From NCBI GenBank assembly GCA_021018995.1, contig CM037589.1, forward strand, positions 62,716,568 to 62,780,567: a stretch of DNA of 64,000 nucleotides, given 5' to 3'. Position numbers and translations under genes: made by a program. How positions within the stretch are numbered: position 1 is the first letter of the stretch; each line of letters starts with the position of its first letter. Origin of the DNA: Chloranthus sessilifolius (lineage: Eukaryota; Streptophyta; Magnoliopsida; Chloranthales; Chloranthaceae). Of this stretch, positions 46,069 through 58,600 are shown piece after piece. A model generated the notes under the pieces. The model ran no database searches, was not told the DNA's origin, and saw nothing but the letters and a program-made list of their open reading frames with translations.

Positions 46069-47245
46069 TTAGCTAATCATGAGTTCTCGGAGTCTGGCTT
46101 TCTCAATCACTTGACCAAGTACTTTTGAATTCCGCTCCCATGGGTGGATATCGCCAAATCATCTAATATCTCTTCGATCTCATCTCTACGTTGCTTGTGT
46201 GGGGAAGGGAAGGGAATGGAAGGGTAGGGGTTGTAGGGTGAGGCTGACATTTGGGCTCGGGGCTACTTGGAAGGGGTTGTAAGGGGGTGGGGCTGGAGCC
46301 AAAGAAGGAACCAGGTCCTCCACATTGAATGTAGAGCTAACCCCTATATCCGGTGGAAGCTCGAGAATATATGCATTAGGTCCGCTCCTTGCCACAATTC
46401 TAAAAGGCCTAGCACCGCGGACTTGAAGTTTCTTTGCGGCTCCCAATGGGAACCGCTCAGGCCTAACCCGAACCATGACGTAGTCTCCAACTTGGAATTC
46501 CTTGAAGCGCCTATGCGCATCCATAGATATTTTGTATTGTTCATTGTTTGCATTAATTTTTTTTTTTAATTTCGGCATGCAATTCATGTATATGTTGTGC
46601 AAATGAATTGGCTGACTCGGAAACTCGATGGGATGCAGACATGGGAATAAGATTAATGGGTGTTTTAGGCCTATGACTAAGGACGACCTCAAAAGGACTC
46701 AAACCTAGGAACCTATTGACTGAATTGTTGTATGCAAACTCGGCTAGAGGCAAAATAGAATTCTAAGTCCTAGGGTGATCACCAACAAGACAACAGAGAA
46801 GATTACCTAAGCTCCTATTGGTGGACTCCTTTTGGCCATCTATTTGAGGATGATAGGCCGAAGAAAATTGGAGCATGGTACCCAACATGTGCCATAAAAT
46901 TTTTCAGAAATAACTGGTAAACTTCACATCTCGATCCGACACAATCGTTTGGGGTAACCCATGTAGACGCACAACCTCCCCGAAAAATAATTTGGCTATG
47001 TGAGCCGCATCGGAGGTTTTAGAGCATGGTATGAAGTGGGTCATCTTGGAAAAGCGGTCCACTACCATAAAAATGGAATCGTGCTTCCGTTGGGTCTTTG
47101 GAAGTCCGAGCACGAAATCCATTGAGATGTCTTGCCACGGGGTGTGCAGCACGGGTAAAGGGGTATACAAGCTAGTATTCTGTTTGATATGCCTCGCAAC
47201 TTGGCATGTACAACACTGTTTTACGACCCTAGAGACATCTCTCAC
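46069..47245 (-). pseudogene. Integrase with C-terminal domain (element Z)
   Basis: 47245-46904 has the end of the HHCC finger (CCTCQVARH) and core start ([18 protein letters not shown]). 46753-46553 continues the core ([12 protein letters not shown]). 46692-46186 has the GPF/Y-type segment ([20 protein letters not shown]). A diverged chromodomain follows toward 46069. Frame changes separate all pieces. Confidence 0.85.
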
Positions 47246-47656
47246 AAGGCTATGCCAATAGAACCTATCATCAACGAGTACATTGGTTTATCGCGCCTAA
47301 AATGTCCGGCAATCCCTCTGGCATGTAACTCCCAGATGAGGAAGTCACGCAATGAAGTACGAGGGATGCACAAACGATTTCCTTTGAACAAATACCCATC
47401 TAGCAGGGTATACTCGGAGTTAATATTGTTCGAATTTTAAAGAAAAACAGTGTATTCTACCCCAAAATCTTGGCAATCAGGATAATCTTGCTTCAACTGC
47501 TCGAATCCGACGACCTTGGTGCTCAGACTGTAAAGTCGCCACTCGACGACTAAGCGCACCAGCAGCCTTGTTCTCGGCACCAGCCTTATGCTTCAAGAAA
47601 GATGTGAACCCTTAAAGGTACTTGACCCACTTCGCGTGCCTCGGGTTCAACTTCTT

Positions 47657-48956
47657 CTAGGAAGCAAGGAAACGTAAGGCCTCGTGGTCAGAAAATAACA
47701 CAAATTCCTGCGGTCTCAGGTAATGTTTCCAATACCACAGAGATTGGACGACTGCATAAAACTCCTTGTCATAAGTGGAGTATTTCTGCTTTGCCTCATT
47801 GAGTTTCTCACTAAAATAGGCCACAGGGTGGCCTTCTTGGCTCAACACTCCGCCTATGCCTACACCCGACGCATCACATGCTACTTCAAAGACTTTAGAA
47901 AAGTCTGATAGGCGCATGACAAGTGCGGTAACCATCTTATCTTTTATCTCGACAAAGGTCATCGTCGCGACTTTGCTCCACAGGAACTCCCCTTTTCTAA
48001 TGCAATCGATAATGGGAGCCATGATAGTGCTAAAGTTTCAGATTAAGCGACGATAAAACGTGGCCAAACCGTGGAAGCTACGGACTTCATGAATATTCCG
48101 AGGTTCAGGCCACTCCACAATGGCATTAACCTTTGCAGGGTCTGCAACCATCCCGTCTATCGAGACAATGAATTCCAAGAATACAACAGAGTGCTGTATG
48201 AAGGTGCACTTCTTGAGATTCGCGTATAACCTCTCCCCTCAAGGTTTCGCAAACCAATCTTAGGTGGATAATGTGTTGTTCCCTGTCTGGACTGTAAATC
48301 AGGATGCCATCAAAGTATACGACAAGGAATTTGCCAAGGAATGGCCTCAGCACTTGGGTCATGAGCCTCATAAATGTGCTTGGGGCATTGGAAAGCCTAA
48401 TAGGCATGACCATCCACTCATAAAGACCGTCTTTGGTCTTGAAGGCGGTTTTTCATTCATCGCCAGGGCGAATTCGAACCTGATGGTAGCCACTTTTAAG
48501 GTCTATCTTAGAAAAGATAGTGGCTCCAACTATCATGTCAAGTATGTCATCAAGCTGCGGTATGAGAAATCGATATTTAACAGTGATCTTATTAATCGCA
48601 CGGCTATCCACACACATGCGCCATGCACCATCTTTCTTAGGCGTGAGTAATGCTGATACAACACACGAGCTCTGACTCTCTTGTATGAACCCCTTTTGAA
48701 GGAGCTCACTAACTTGTCGAGTCAACTCGGCGTGCTCAACCGGATTCAACCTGTAGTGGGACTGGTTCAGTAGTGTAGATCCGGGAACTAAGTCAATTGG
48801 GTGTTGAATGTCATGCATGGGAGGGAGCTCATTAGGTAAGTCTTTTGGGAAGACATCCGCAAATTCATTTAGGATGGGCTCTACCTCCTTGGGGTACTCA
48901 CAGACCGACTCAGAAGTATTCTCAACAGTGACAATGACATACACGACACTTTTCAT
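47657..48956 (-). pseudogene. Reverse transcriptase and RNase H (element Z)
   Basis: 48956-48453: [20 protein letters not shown] and [16 protein letters not shown], the fingers/palm of a gypsy reverse transcriptase. 48413-48126: continues to [11 protein letters not shown], where the catalytic YFDD has become YFDG (codon about 48306-48308). 48022-47657: RNase H ([38 protein letters not shown]). Two frame changes. The YFDG change alone would abolish polymerase activity. Confidence 0.88.
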
Positions 48957-48986
48957 CTTTCGATGTTCTTTTGAACTCTGAGGGGG

Positions 48987-49760
48987 TCACAATGTTGATG
49001 GCCTTGGATTGGTCTCCCTTCTTTTCAATTCTATTGACCGATGGTGCTTTGGGAGCAAAGGGTTAAGAGTAATTTTCTTGCCCTTATAATTGAACATGCA
49101 AATGTTAAATCGACCAAAAATGGTCACGTTCAAATCATAGAGCCATGGCCTTCCTAAGATAATGTGGCCTACATCCATCGGCATCACATCGTACCATAAG
49201 GTGTCTGAGTATGAACCAAACTGTATGGATACATGACACCTCTAAGATACGAGAATGGATGAGGAGTCAACCCATGCGACTTTGTAAGGTCTCGGGTGGG
49301 CTTCAGGTGTAAGCCCTAAGTGGGTGATAGTATGTTTTGACACCACATTGGTGTAGCTTTCGCTATCCACGATTACCCTACAACTTTTTGTTCCACATGT
49401 GACAAAGGTGTGGAAGATATTCTCCCTTCGCCAATCCTCCTTTTCATCCCGTTGAGGCTGTGTAAAGGCACACCTCACAACTAGAGCATGACCCATGTCA
49501 TCACCTTCCTCATCACTAGGTGTGGCATTCGGCTCAAAGACCTCTTCCTCATAAATTCCTTCACTTTCTTCTCCTTCTCCGTCGATGAAGAGATTCTTTT
49601 GTGGGTCTTTCGTAGGGTATTGGGCAGCAAAGTGTCCCAATCCTTGACATTTATAATACTTGACATGAGACCCACTTTTCGAGGAATCTCCTGCTACACC
49701 CTTACCTTTGTCAAATCTCACATTAGTAGATGTGAGTTGTGTGGGTTTGGCAAGCAGCAC
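48987..49760 (-). pseudogene. Gag zinc knuckle and protease (element Z)
   Basis: 49760-49242 begins with a zinc-knuckle region (YKCQGLGHFAAQY) in which the first and last Cys are replaced by Tyr. An acidic linker follows, then a protease active site VIVDSESYTNVVS, where gypsy proteases have DSGS. 49187-48987 is the protease C-terminus (VGHIILGRPWLYDLNV). Confidence 0.8.
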
Positions 49761-50094
49761 TAGATCTCACTTCGCCAGTATGGAGTTGATCAGGGTGAAA
49801 ATCAGATCGCCTAGTCACCGTCATTTTCAAATATCGTTCAAGGTCTTGAACGACAGTGTAACAATCGGCGAGAGTCTCCACAAGGTTGGAGACTAACTCT
49901 TTTTATAAGTCAAGTCTCAATCCGGTGCGAAATCTGGATAGAGTGACTTGAGGGTATTTGGATACCTTGGCTCTCATCATGAATTCCTCAAATTTGCCAA
50001 TGTAATCCGAAACGGGCATACTACCTTGGAGCAGATTTAGCCATTGGTCAAGGAGACGATGGTAGTATGAAGAAGGAACGTACTTCTTTGTAAG

Positions 50095-50640
50095 TCATTC
50101 CTTCATGTCCTCCCAACGGGTAATGGGAGTACAACCTGCATTCGTTCTGATGCGTTCAACGTTGACCCAAAAGAGCCGGGCTTGGCTTATGAGCTTCATT
50201 TTAGCAAGTCTAACACACCTTTCATCGCTCATGCCAAACCACTCGAAGTACTGGTCCATATCGGATAACCAATTGAGGAAGACTTGAGGGTCTAATCTTC
50301 CATTGAAAGTTGGGAACTCAACTCGGACATTTTTGAGGAGTCTCCCTTTCGGGTCGTAGTCATAGTCATCTCCATGATGATCTAACCTATGGTTCCGGTT
50401 CCGATTATGTTGGTAGTCATTTCGTTCGAAACGTGGACCATTACGCTCACGGGGTGGTTCGAAGTACTCATCACCCTCGTTTAACTGATTGACTTGGTCT
50501 AACAACCTCTCATTGGATGTTTCGAGAGTCATTTGGGTTGTCTCCAAGGCAGTCATTCGATCATTGATCAATTTTAGATCAGCCCTCATGCTGTTAAGAG
50601 TTTCGGCAATCCCATTCATGTCCATAGTGATACGGGTCAC
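50095..50640 (-). pseudogene. Gag N-terminal part (element Z)
   Basis: 181-residue frame from ATG at 50640: a coiled-coil-prone start (ETLNSMRADLKLINDRMTAL), an Arg/Asp-rich stretch (residues 60-100), then the Gag core VEFPTFNGRLDPQVFLNWLS. It continues after frame changes toward the zinc knuckle. Confidence 0.82.
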
Positions 50641-50778
50641 TAATGACAGGTTCTATAATGGAATGCAAAATGAACACTTTGACCAAAACAAAAATAATAT
50701 GCGATGAAATTAAAGTACAATGAATGCAATGTCACACAGTATGCCCTAACCTAGAACCTAGGGCTTTGATACCAAAAC

Positions 50779-51741
50779 TGACGCAGGACGGTACCCTAAA
50801 CTACGTGAATGTGATGATTGACTTTGCCGAAATTAAATTGAATTAAATTAAACAATAAAACTCACAAAATATAACGAATACCTTGGTGTTCGCAGTATTC
50901 CATTGGAGGCTCACGTATAATTCAAGTTGTGTTCAGTCCGGGCGTTAGATCCGTTAGGTTGCAGCACAGATCGATCCTAGAGATAGAACTCTAAGTTTTT
51001 CCAGATTAGGGTGCTCACGATTCAAAGATGGAATCTCTGGTCCTTCTATGGCTTATGGGATTGGGTCGAATCAATGGAGTAGGGAAAATTTAGGGTTTTG
51101 GGAATCGGGTAGTTGAATGGGAGATGGTAGATGGCAAATTTAGATTGTTTGAAGTAAAGTACGGAAGATAGATTAGAAGGATAAACAGTAAGGATATATT
51201 GTGGGCTTCACACCAAACCCTTATCGGGAAGAAGAATCATTCTTCGCAGAAACTCATCTCAAGTTTTAAAAGCAAACGCTCATTCATTCAATAATCAATA
51301 ATTCTTACATTGTTTAACTTAAGGACCTTATATAGGAGTCCTTTCAAAAGAAGATAAAACCCTAAAACAATTACCAAAAGGACAAGTATGCCCCTAAAAG
51401 TTCAGTTTGAATTTTAGAAAAAAAATAAAAAAATTTAAGCTGCGCGATTTCGATCAATTGAAAGTGAAGTTCAATCGATCAAAATTTAAATTCGATCGAT
51501 CGAAAAATATATTTCAAAAGTTCGCCGCAGAAATTCGATCGATCGAAATTGAAACTCGATCGATCAAATTATATACTCCAGAACCTATGTTTTTCCTCTC
51601 GCTACCGTTCGATCGATCGACTTTGCTGGTTCCTCCAATTTTGCCTCTTTCACCTATTTCTGATTTCCATTCTATTTCTTCCGACGTCGGTATACACGAA
51701 ACGGTCCATATCCAATGTCTATGATGTCGGCGTCCCCGTCA
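50779..51741 (-). repeat. 5' LTR of element Z
   Basis: 963 bp, ends TGACGCAGGACGG and CCCCGTCA. U3 palindrome array TCGATCGATCGA at about 51447-51622. Confidence 0.88.
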
Positions 51742-54654
51742 TTTTTCCTTTAAATAAACTTCTGTTTTTATTTTTATTAGGTAAAGGAGTTTCATTAAAA
51801 AACAAAACTAAAATACAGTACAAAGTAAGGCAGCTTCACCCAAACCCCACAAGAAGCCGCATGATAGAATGAATGTAAAATTAAAACCTAAAGCCTCACC
51901 AACTGAGAACATAGAAAAACAAAAAACTCCAAAAACCAGAAGCCAAGAAAAACAGCTGAACCCAACACAACCTAACCCAGAAAAAAGACCTCTAGCCTAT
52001 CCCAGTCCATGGAAAAACCCCAAGAACAGATCCCGTCAACGGGAGGTAAAGGGTGGGTTATTGTTTAGTTTTTTATTTCTTGTAGTTTTTGAATGATGTG
52101 CGTGCATATATATATACTATTTCTCTACTGCTTTTTTTTTATCTCAATTGGTTTCTTGTTTTTTTTTCATATGCAAACCTATGTTCATGGAAGAAAATTG
52201 CTGGAGCATTTTTAAGTTCTTGTAATCTGATAATCGTTTTATTTGGAGCCTGAAACTGTTAAAATATTTAAAAGTTTTATAATTTATGTCTTTTTAAAGA
52301 GGTGTCTTTTAAAAAAAAAAAGTGTCTTTCCAAAGTGGTGTCTTTTCAAAAGAAGTGTTTTTCTAAAGTGGTGTCTTTTCCGAAGGGATGCTTGGAGCAC
52401 ATTTTCATAGGAAAATGGTGCATTAACATACCGCTTAATTTTTTATATAAGGAATTTAGAATCATTGTTTTTACAACATATTGGAGTCTCTCTTCTCTGG
52501 TTCTTTCTTTAAAGGTCTTTATCAGAGCACTCTTGTAATATTTAATGTTCGGATAGCGTGAACGGATTGACCAAATCCTTCACAAGAATACACAGCCGGT
52601 TCGTTGTATCCTGGAATCAGTTTGCCGGTAACCTGTTGGTGATCACTTTGTTGAAGTGATGGGAGCAAATATTGGTTTAAAGACAACAATATTTCTCGTG
52701 CCTCGAACCGATTCTATGTATTATTTCGGATCAATATTTCACAAATTTTCCAACAATTATGAGGTGGATAGTTTCTATATGCAGTGATGATTGTTCTTCC
52801 TAATTGAAATAACTAAATGATGAGTTTGCAAGCCTTCATGAAGTTGAAAAGTTTGTATTTCTGGATCAGATGGGAAAACGCTATATTAGTTGAAGAAACT
52901 CGGCTGCCTATCTGACTGTCCTACTAACAGGACACTAATTGGTGGAGGCTCTTTAATTTGTTAGCTGTGGGCGTCAAGCATTACAGAGGTGTAGGAATTT
53001 GGTGGAAGATCTAATTAGGACCGTCTTAGACACAATCATAAATTTAGCCATGTACAAAGAAAGTTGAATTGTAGTTATAATTAACATATAATTACCTCTG
53101 TTGACTTGGAATAACTTAGACATAATAAATTTTGTGTAGTGAATTATAAATAGGCATAGTAATATATGTATCTTATGCATTTGAATATTTTCGTTCCAAT
53201 ACGACAGAGCTGTGAAAAAGTTGTGGCATGGTCAAAAAGTTATATCGTTAGAACACTGTACATGGTGCTGATAAATTGCTCATAAATTTTGAACGTATTT
53301 GGACCATTGATCGGTACTTGATCAATTGCAAATAAATCTAAGGTGCAACTAAAATTTTAAGTGATACACATTTTGGCCTGCACTGGCAAACAACTCGGAA
53401 ACACGTTTTTAGGCCATTACGCTATGCTATCAAACAATGGGATGAAATGGGTAATACAAAAATAGGCCAATAACATCAATGTGTGCAATATCAAACGCGT
53501 ATGGCCAATAACATCAATGTGTGCAATATCAAACGAGGTTTTATGCTGATCTAGCCCATAACATCAATGTGTCCAAAGACGATCTTTTTCGTTGTTTGGT
53601 CATTGTTAGAAAATGTGGAAGTCAGCCACTACAAGGAAGGTTTACAACTTGAGGGCTACATGGAGATGTGCTCACTTTTGGGGGGCTAATCTCTGTACCT
53701 GTGCAACTTGTCGGAGTACAGGCATTAAGAAGCCCAAATTGAAGCCAAGGAATAAGCCCATTATTTTTAATTAAAATTTTGGGGGTCAAAGGCGTTAGGC
53801 ACAACTGAGGCCACAAGGGCCCTAAGGCCTATTCCAAATGGTATTTTTTAATTAAAATTTTATATATTTTTTACCATATAGTAATTATATTGAAAGATTA
53901 ATATATTAATATAGAATAATAGATATGAATAGTGTTAATAAAAAATTGACAAATGCCTGTAGCTCAATCAGGCTATATGCTTGGTCAATTGACATTGATA
54001 TGATCAAACTAAGCATATGACCAAGACGTCATTTAAATTTCCTCCTTGAGCATTTTCAATTGATAAGTAGCTCTGAACCAAAGAAGACAAAATGCCTTAT
54101 CTCGCATTTATCAATTGACTTGTAGCTCTAAACCAATTAAAGAAGACAAAATAGACAAACGCCTGCATGTTGAGCAGGTCATTTAAATGAATAAATCAAG
54201 GGTGAACTCAGTGGTCTTTTGACAGTTGTTGAAGTGCATAATGGTGATGATGCTTGTCAGATCATAAATGCTTTCAATATTTCTATTGATTTCTCAGTTC
54301 TTGGAAAAACCTGTGACCTAATAAAATATTGTTTTCACTGTTGAATTCTTTAGTCATGCATGGATTGTACCCAAACAAGAACCAACGCCTCTGTTGTCTA
54401 CTGAATAGTCATCAATAATAGCTTTTAACAAGGTGTCACTCTGCATATATATATCTTTACTGCAAATTAAAAAAAGCAGTATATTTTCTTGCATCAGTTA
54501 ACAACTCACCCACTTATATAGCCATACAGGTCTCCTAATACCATCGACCAATAATAGATTGCATTTGTTTGTAAGTTTGAAGCAGCAGAGTTTGAGTGAA
54601 TATCAGGGTTTCAACATCTCAACCTCTCATTTTCACTTGGCAAAAAACAAAGGG
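51742..54654. other. Intergenic, mostly unassigned; one short tandem repeat
   Basis: No gene recognised in 2.9 kb. About 51760-52030 resembles the 3' end of a plant L1 LINE (TTTTATTAGGTAAAGGAGTT) but without coding support. At 53462-53560 a segment with CCAATAACATCAATGTGTGC is present twice in full, with a third diverged partial unit. Confidence 0.45.
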
Positions 54655-55030
54655 CAACTCTGTTCGTTCCAAACCCTTATAAAACCATTGATTGTTTCGG
54701 ATCAGATGATGGAGATCCTATTTCACCTCGTTCTTCCATACTGTAGATCTTGAGATTATAACACACCTATCAAAAGGAAAGTTTTTGATTCCATGTGTAA
54801 CAAATCTCTAAAAAATGGACCTTGAATCATTCAACACGTATTGTGCTTAAACGTGAATGTAGGGTGAGTTTTTTGGGATTTGTGATACATGGAATAAAAA
54901 ACGGATAGCCTGATAGGTGTTCCATGATCTCAAGATCTATTTAATGAAAGATCGGGGTGAAAAATGATCTCCATCATCTGATCCAAAGCAAACAATGGTT
55001 TTCAAGGGGTCTGCAACATGGGCACTTTCA
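54655..55030. mobile_element. Foldback element, copy E
   Basis: Same arms as copy D (AACCATTGATTGTTTCGGAT on the left, ATCTGATCCAAAGCAAACAA on the right), close enough to be recent relatives although 34 kb apart and on different sides of the cyclase's 3' end. Confidence 0.75.
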
Positions 55031-55630
55031 AAGTTGGTGTGGGAGCGAGAGAGGTATTAAAAAAATAAATCTTATTTTAACATGGGGAGTAGGGCTCTCA
55101 ATGGGCTAGATTGGGGCCGGGCTGGGGTTCAATTCGGCCCTAACCTACCTAGGTCGGGTTCCTAATTTTTTCAACCCAACCTTAGCAGGCCTGACCAGGC
55201 TTGGATATTTTTTCGGGCTTTTTTCGACTGTTTTTTTTAAAATAAAATTTGGTTGAGCTATTTTTTTGGGACTGTTTTTTCTAATAAAATTTGGTTTGAC
55301 TGTTTTTGTCTAATAAAAGTTTGAAGAATGTTAAAAATTTAATTAAATAATTATATCACCATTATAGAGGCTCAGGAACATGCTTTTATTCAAATATTTT
55401 ATTTTTGTTTATTGCACAATGATTATAACAGACAAAGGTTGCTTGAAAATCTATTAACAAGCCATCCAAGTTGTATAGCTAAAAAATAATGCAACAATTG
55501 CTTGAAAATGAATTAAGTCATCCAATATATCCAACCAAAAAATATATGCACAAGCATTCATTATCATTGCCTCAAATCAATAAAAAAGAAAATAATAAGT
55601 TTGAGTGAAAATATAATTTTAAAAATATAA

Positions 55631-58600
55631 CTAATTAACAATGTTTTTCCCTTTATCATCCTCAATCTCATCTTCTTGAAAATCAACCGTAGGCATGGTA
55701 TTGATGTAATAATCAAGATCACAACGGATCCAATCTTGTCTACAAATCAAACATTCTACCGTCTCCGGCTTCAAACAACTTTTAATCTTACTAACTATTC
55801 TTCCTCCAACACTAAATGAAGACTCTGAAGTAATAGTTGTTATCGAAACCGCTAAAATACCAGGAGTTATTTGTCCTAAAATTGGAAACCTATAACTACT
55901 TGAATTGACTTTCCACCAATTTAAAATATCGAAGTCTTGAGGAGTTGGTTGAGTCACATTTTTCTCTAATGGTTTTTCTAAATATTTTTCTAATTTCGTG
56001 ATCTCCATAATCGTAGAGGCTATGGTTCGTTGTTCCATCAATTGAGCAAATACGTCTATTTCTTCCGCCATATTAACACTAGTTGCACCACTTGTTTGAT
56101 AATTTAATTTAGTCGTATTTATTACATTAGTTGTACACCATTTACTCTTATATTTATTATAAAGCTTAGAGAGAATGTTCTTAATACTCATAATACGTAA
56201 GGATGCTTGATCCCCATATAAGGCCTCAATAGCTATTCTTAATCCAACGAGTTTATATCTAAGGTAAAAAATTATAGCTAATTCTAACACTAAAAGTAGA
56301 AGTAGCAGTCACCTCCTTCCAATACTCATCAAAATTTTCTTGCATTTTTATAGCCATGTGTCTACGTGCTTGACATTGGTCATTTTTCATTTTATTCAAA
56401 TTAAGTTTTATTTTAGCCACTTCAATTAAAAATTTGTTGCTAGTTGGAGTCTTACTTGCAAAAAAAGTATTTGTTATGTGATAAGATATTCCCAAAAAGT
56501 CATATAAAATTAAAGCATCTTCCTATTCTTTATCTGAAGGCATAAATTTATAGTTTGTATCTTTATATCCTAACAAGTTAAATGTTTCTCTGTAAAGTAG
56601 TACGGAATCTAGCATAAGAAATATTGAGTTCCAACTTGCTGGAACATCTAAGCATAATCCTTTTGCTTGTATAAAAATATTTCTAACAATCTCATTAAAT
56701 TTTTACAAGTGAAATGGTGTTGATTTTATAAATTTCACGCTCTCCCTAACTTTATGAATGGTTTCTCTTAAATTCTCAAGGCCCTTTTTAACTATTCGTG
56801 TGATAGCCCAGATTTTCGCACTCGAAAACTCGTGCCGTAGGATTGCCAATAAGGCGATCCCCAAACGAACTAAACACTTGGTACATCCACATACAGAGCG
56901 AAAACAAAGCACATATTCTAACTAAGCAGATAGAGTCATTATAAGGAATTAAATCTCCAATTCTATATAATGATAACATCCATATCACAATAAAAGGCGG
57001 TTCTAATTCCATGTAAAAATCCATGGACAAAAGAACCGAACCGAACCACCAGTGACAACTAACCGTCACCCAACATGGTTCATAAAACTATACTGTACGA
57101 CATAATTACATAAGTTCTAACAAAACTGATTGGACGTACCAAGCCTCACAAATAAATCTCAAAACTGTACTCTTACAGCGTAGCCCACTAGAAGAACTTG
57201 TCAGGAGAGAGCTTAGTCTCCTCCTCCGGTATATACTCTGAATCCTTAGAATCTATGTCCTTAGTACCCGCATCTACCTCTGTACCTGTGACGTATAGTT
57301 GAGGGGTGAGCTAACATCTAAGCTCAATAGGGAAACATAAATAACATGCATATCTTCACATCACACATATATCTCATGGCATAATCCAAAACATGTTTTT
57401 CTTATTAAAATTCATAAATTAAAGGTATTTAAATTGACACAAAACTGATATTTGATGCATATTTCAAAACACACTGATCATAACTTTCAAAACTTGTTCT
57501 TATAACAAAGAAACTTAAATCAATTACTTAAATACAATCTCGAGCATATATAGCATCGAGAGCCACACATATACCTATGGGAACCCCAACCATCGTCGTT
57601 TAATGAACTATTTTTATAAATGTCCAAGCTCCTTCGAACGAGGTGACTTGTGCCGAACGAAGTATTACCGCAGACAGGTAATCAAAGAACGGATATCCCG
57701 CCATACCGGAACACAAGGGTTCGTTTCGCATGAATTCTTAAATTAAGGTACGAAATTTAACTTATAGTTTATCACCATGAATTTTGGTAATTTATACTAA
57801 ATTTAAAGTTATAAATTTTAAAGCTTACACACATATACGAATCTTTCTGATGTCACACACACACATAGTTGATTTCACACACACTCATTTCTGATTTCAC
57901 ACACACACACACATAATCTCTCTGAGTGCACATGCACGCGCACTTTTCATATTTAAAATTATAAACGAAATTCATGCTTAATTACTGACAAAGTTCATAA
58001 ATCACACACACTTTCATCATATCACAAAATTCATGATAGTTGTAATTAAATGCACATGTTACAGAGTTTTCTCTACCTCAAAGTGAAGTTAAAACGAAAA
58101 TTTCTTTGGTCCTAGCTAGCCTTTCTCGCACACTCATGCTTACACCTAGAACACGCAAATTCGCCTCTCGTAAGTCATAAACGATGAGAAACAAGTAGAT
58201 CTAAAGTTTCCCAAAGTTTTCCTTACTAAAAACAGAAAAATCTCAGAATCTGTCTATATTGATCGATCGATTCCCAAACCGATCAATCGGTTTCCAAAAT
58301 CAATCGATCGAAATACATTTCGATCAGTCGGTTTCATCATAAAACCACACACTTCTGGTGCCATAATCCGATCGATCGGTTCCCAAATCGATCGATCGAA
58401 TTCCATTTCGATTGATCGGTTTCTTCAAAAACCCCTAACACGCTCACTGTTTTCACAAATTGATCGATCAGTGTTCAAACCGATCGATCGATTTCACAAA
58501 TCAATCGATCGAATTTCATTTTGATCGATCGGTTTCTCCAGAAACCTTCACATTTTTGCTCTGGCAAAATCGATTGATCGGATACTTATTTCGATCGATC

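Larger units (their letters stand above)
45021..51741 (-). mobile_element. Near-complete Ty3-gypsy chromovirus Z (6.7 kb), decayed
   Basis: 3' LTR 45021-45978, 5' LTR 50779-51741, both TG...CA. Primer-binding site TTTTGGTATCAAAGCCC for initiator tRNA-Met lies next to the 5' LTR at about 50760-50776. A CCCGAGAGAAT purine-rich stretch sits before the 3' LTR. The internal order Gag, protease, reverse transcriptase, RNase H, integrase, chromodomain is the chromovirus arrangement. Left flank TTTCC; right flank TTTTTCC, an imperfect target duplication. All coding parts are broken by stops and frame changes. Confidence 0.9.
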
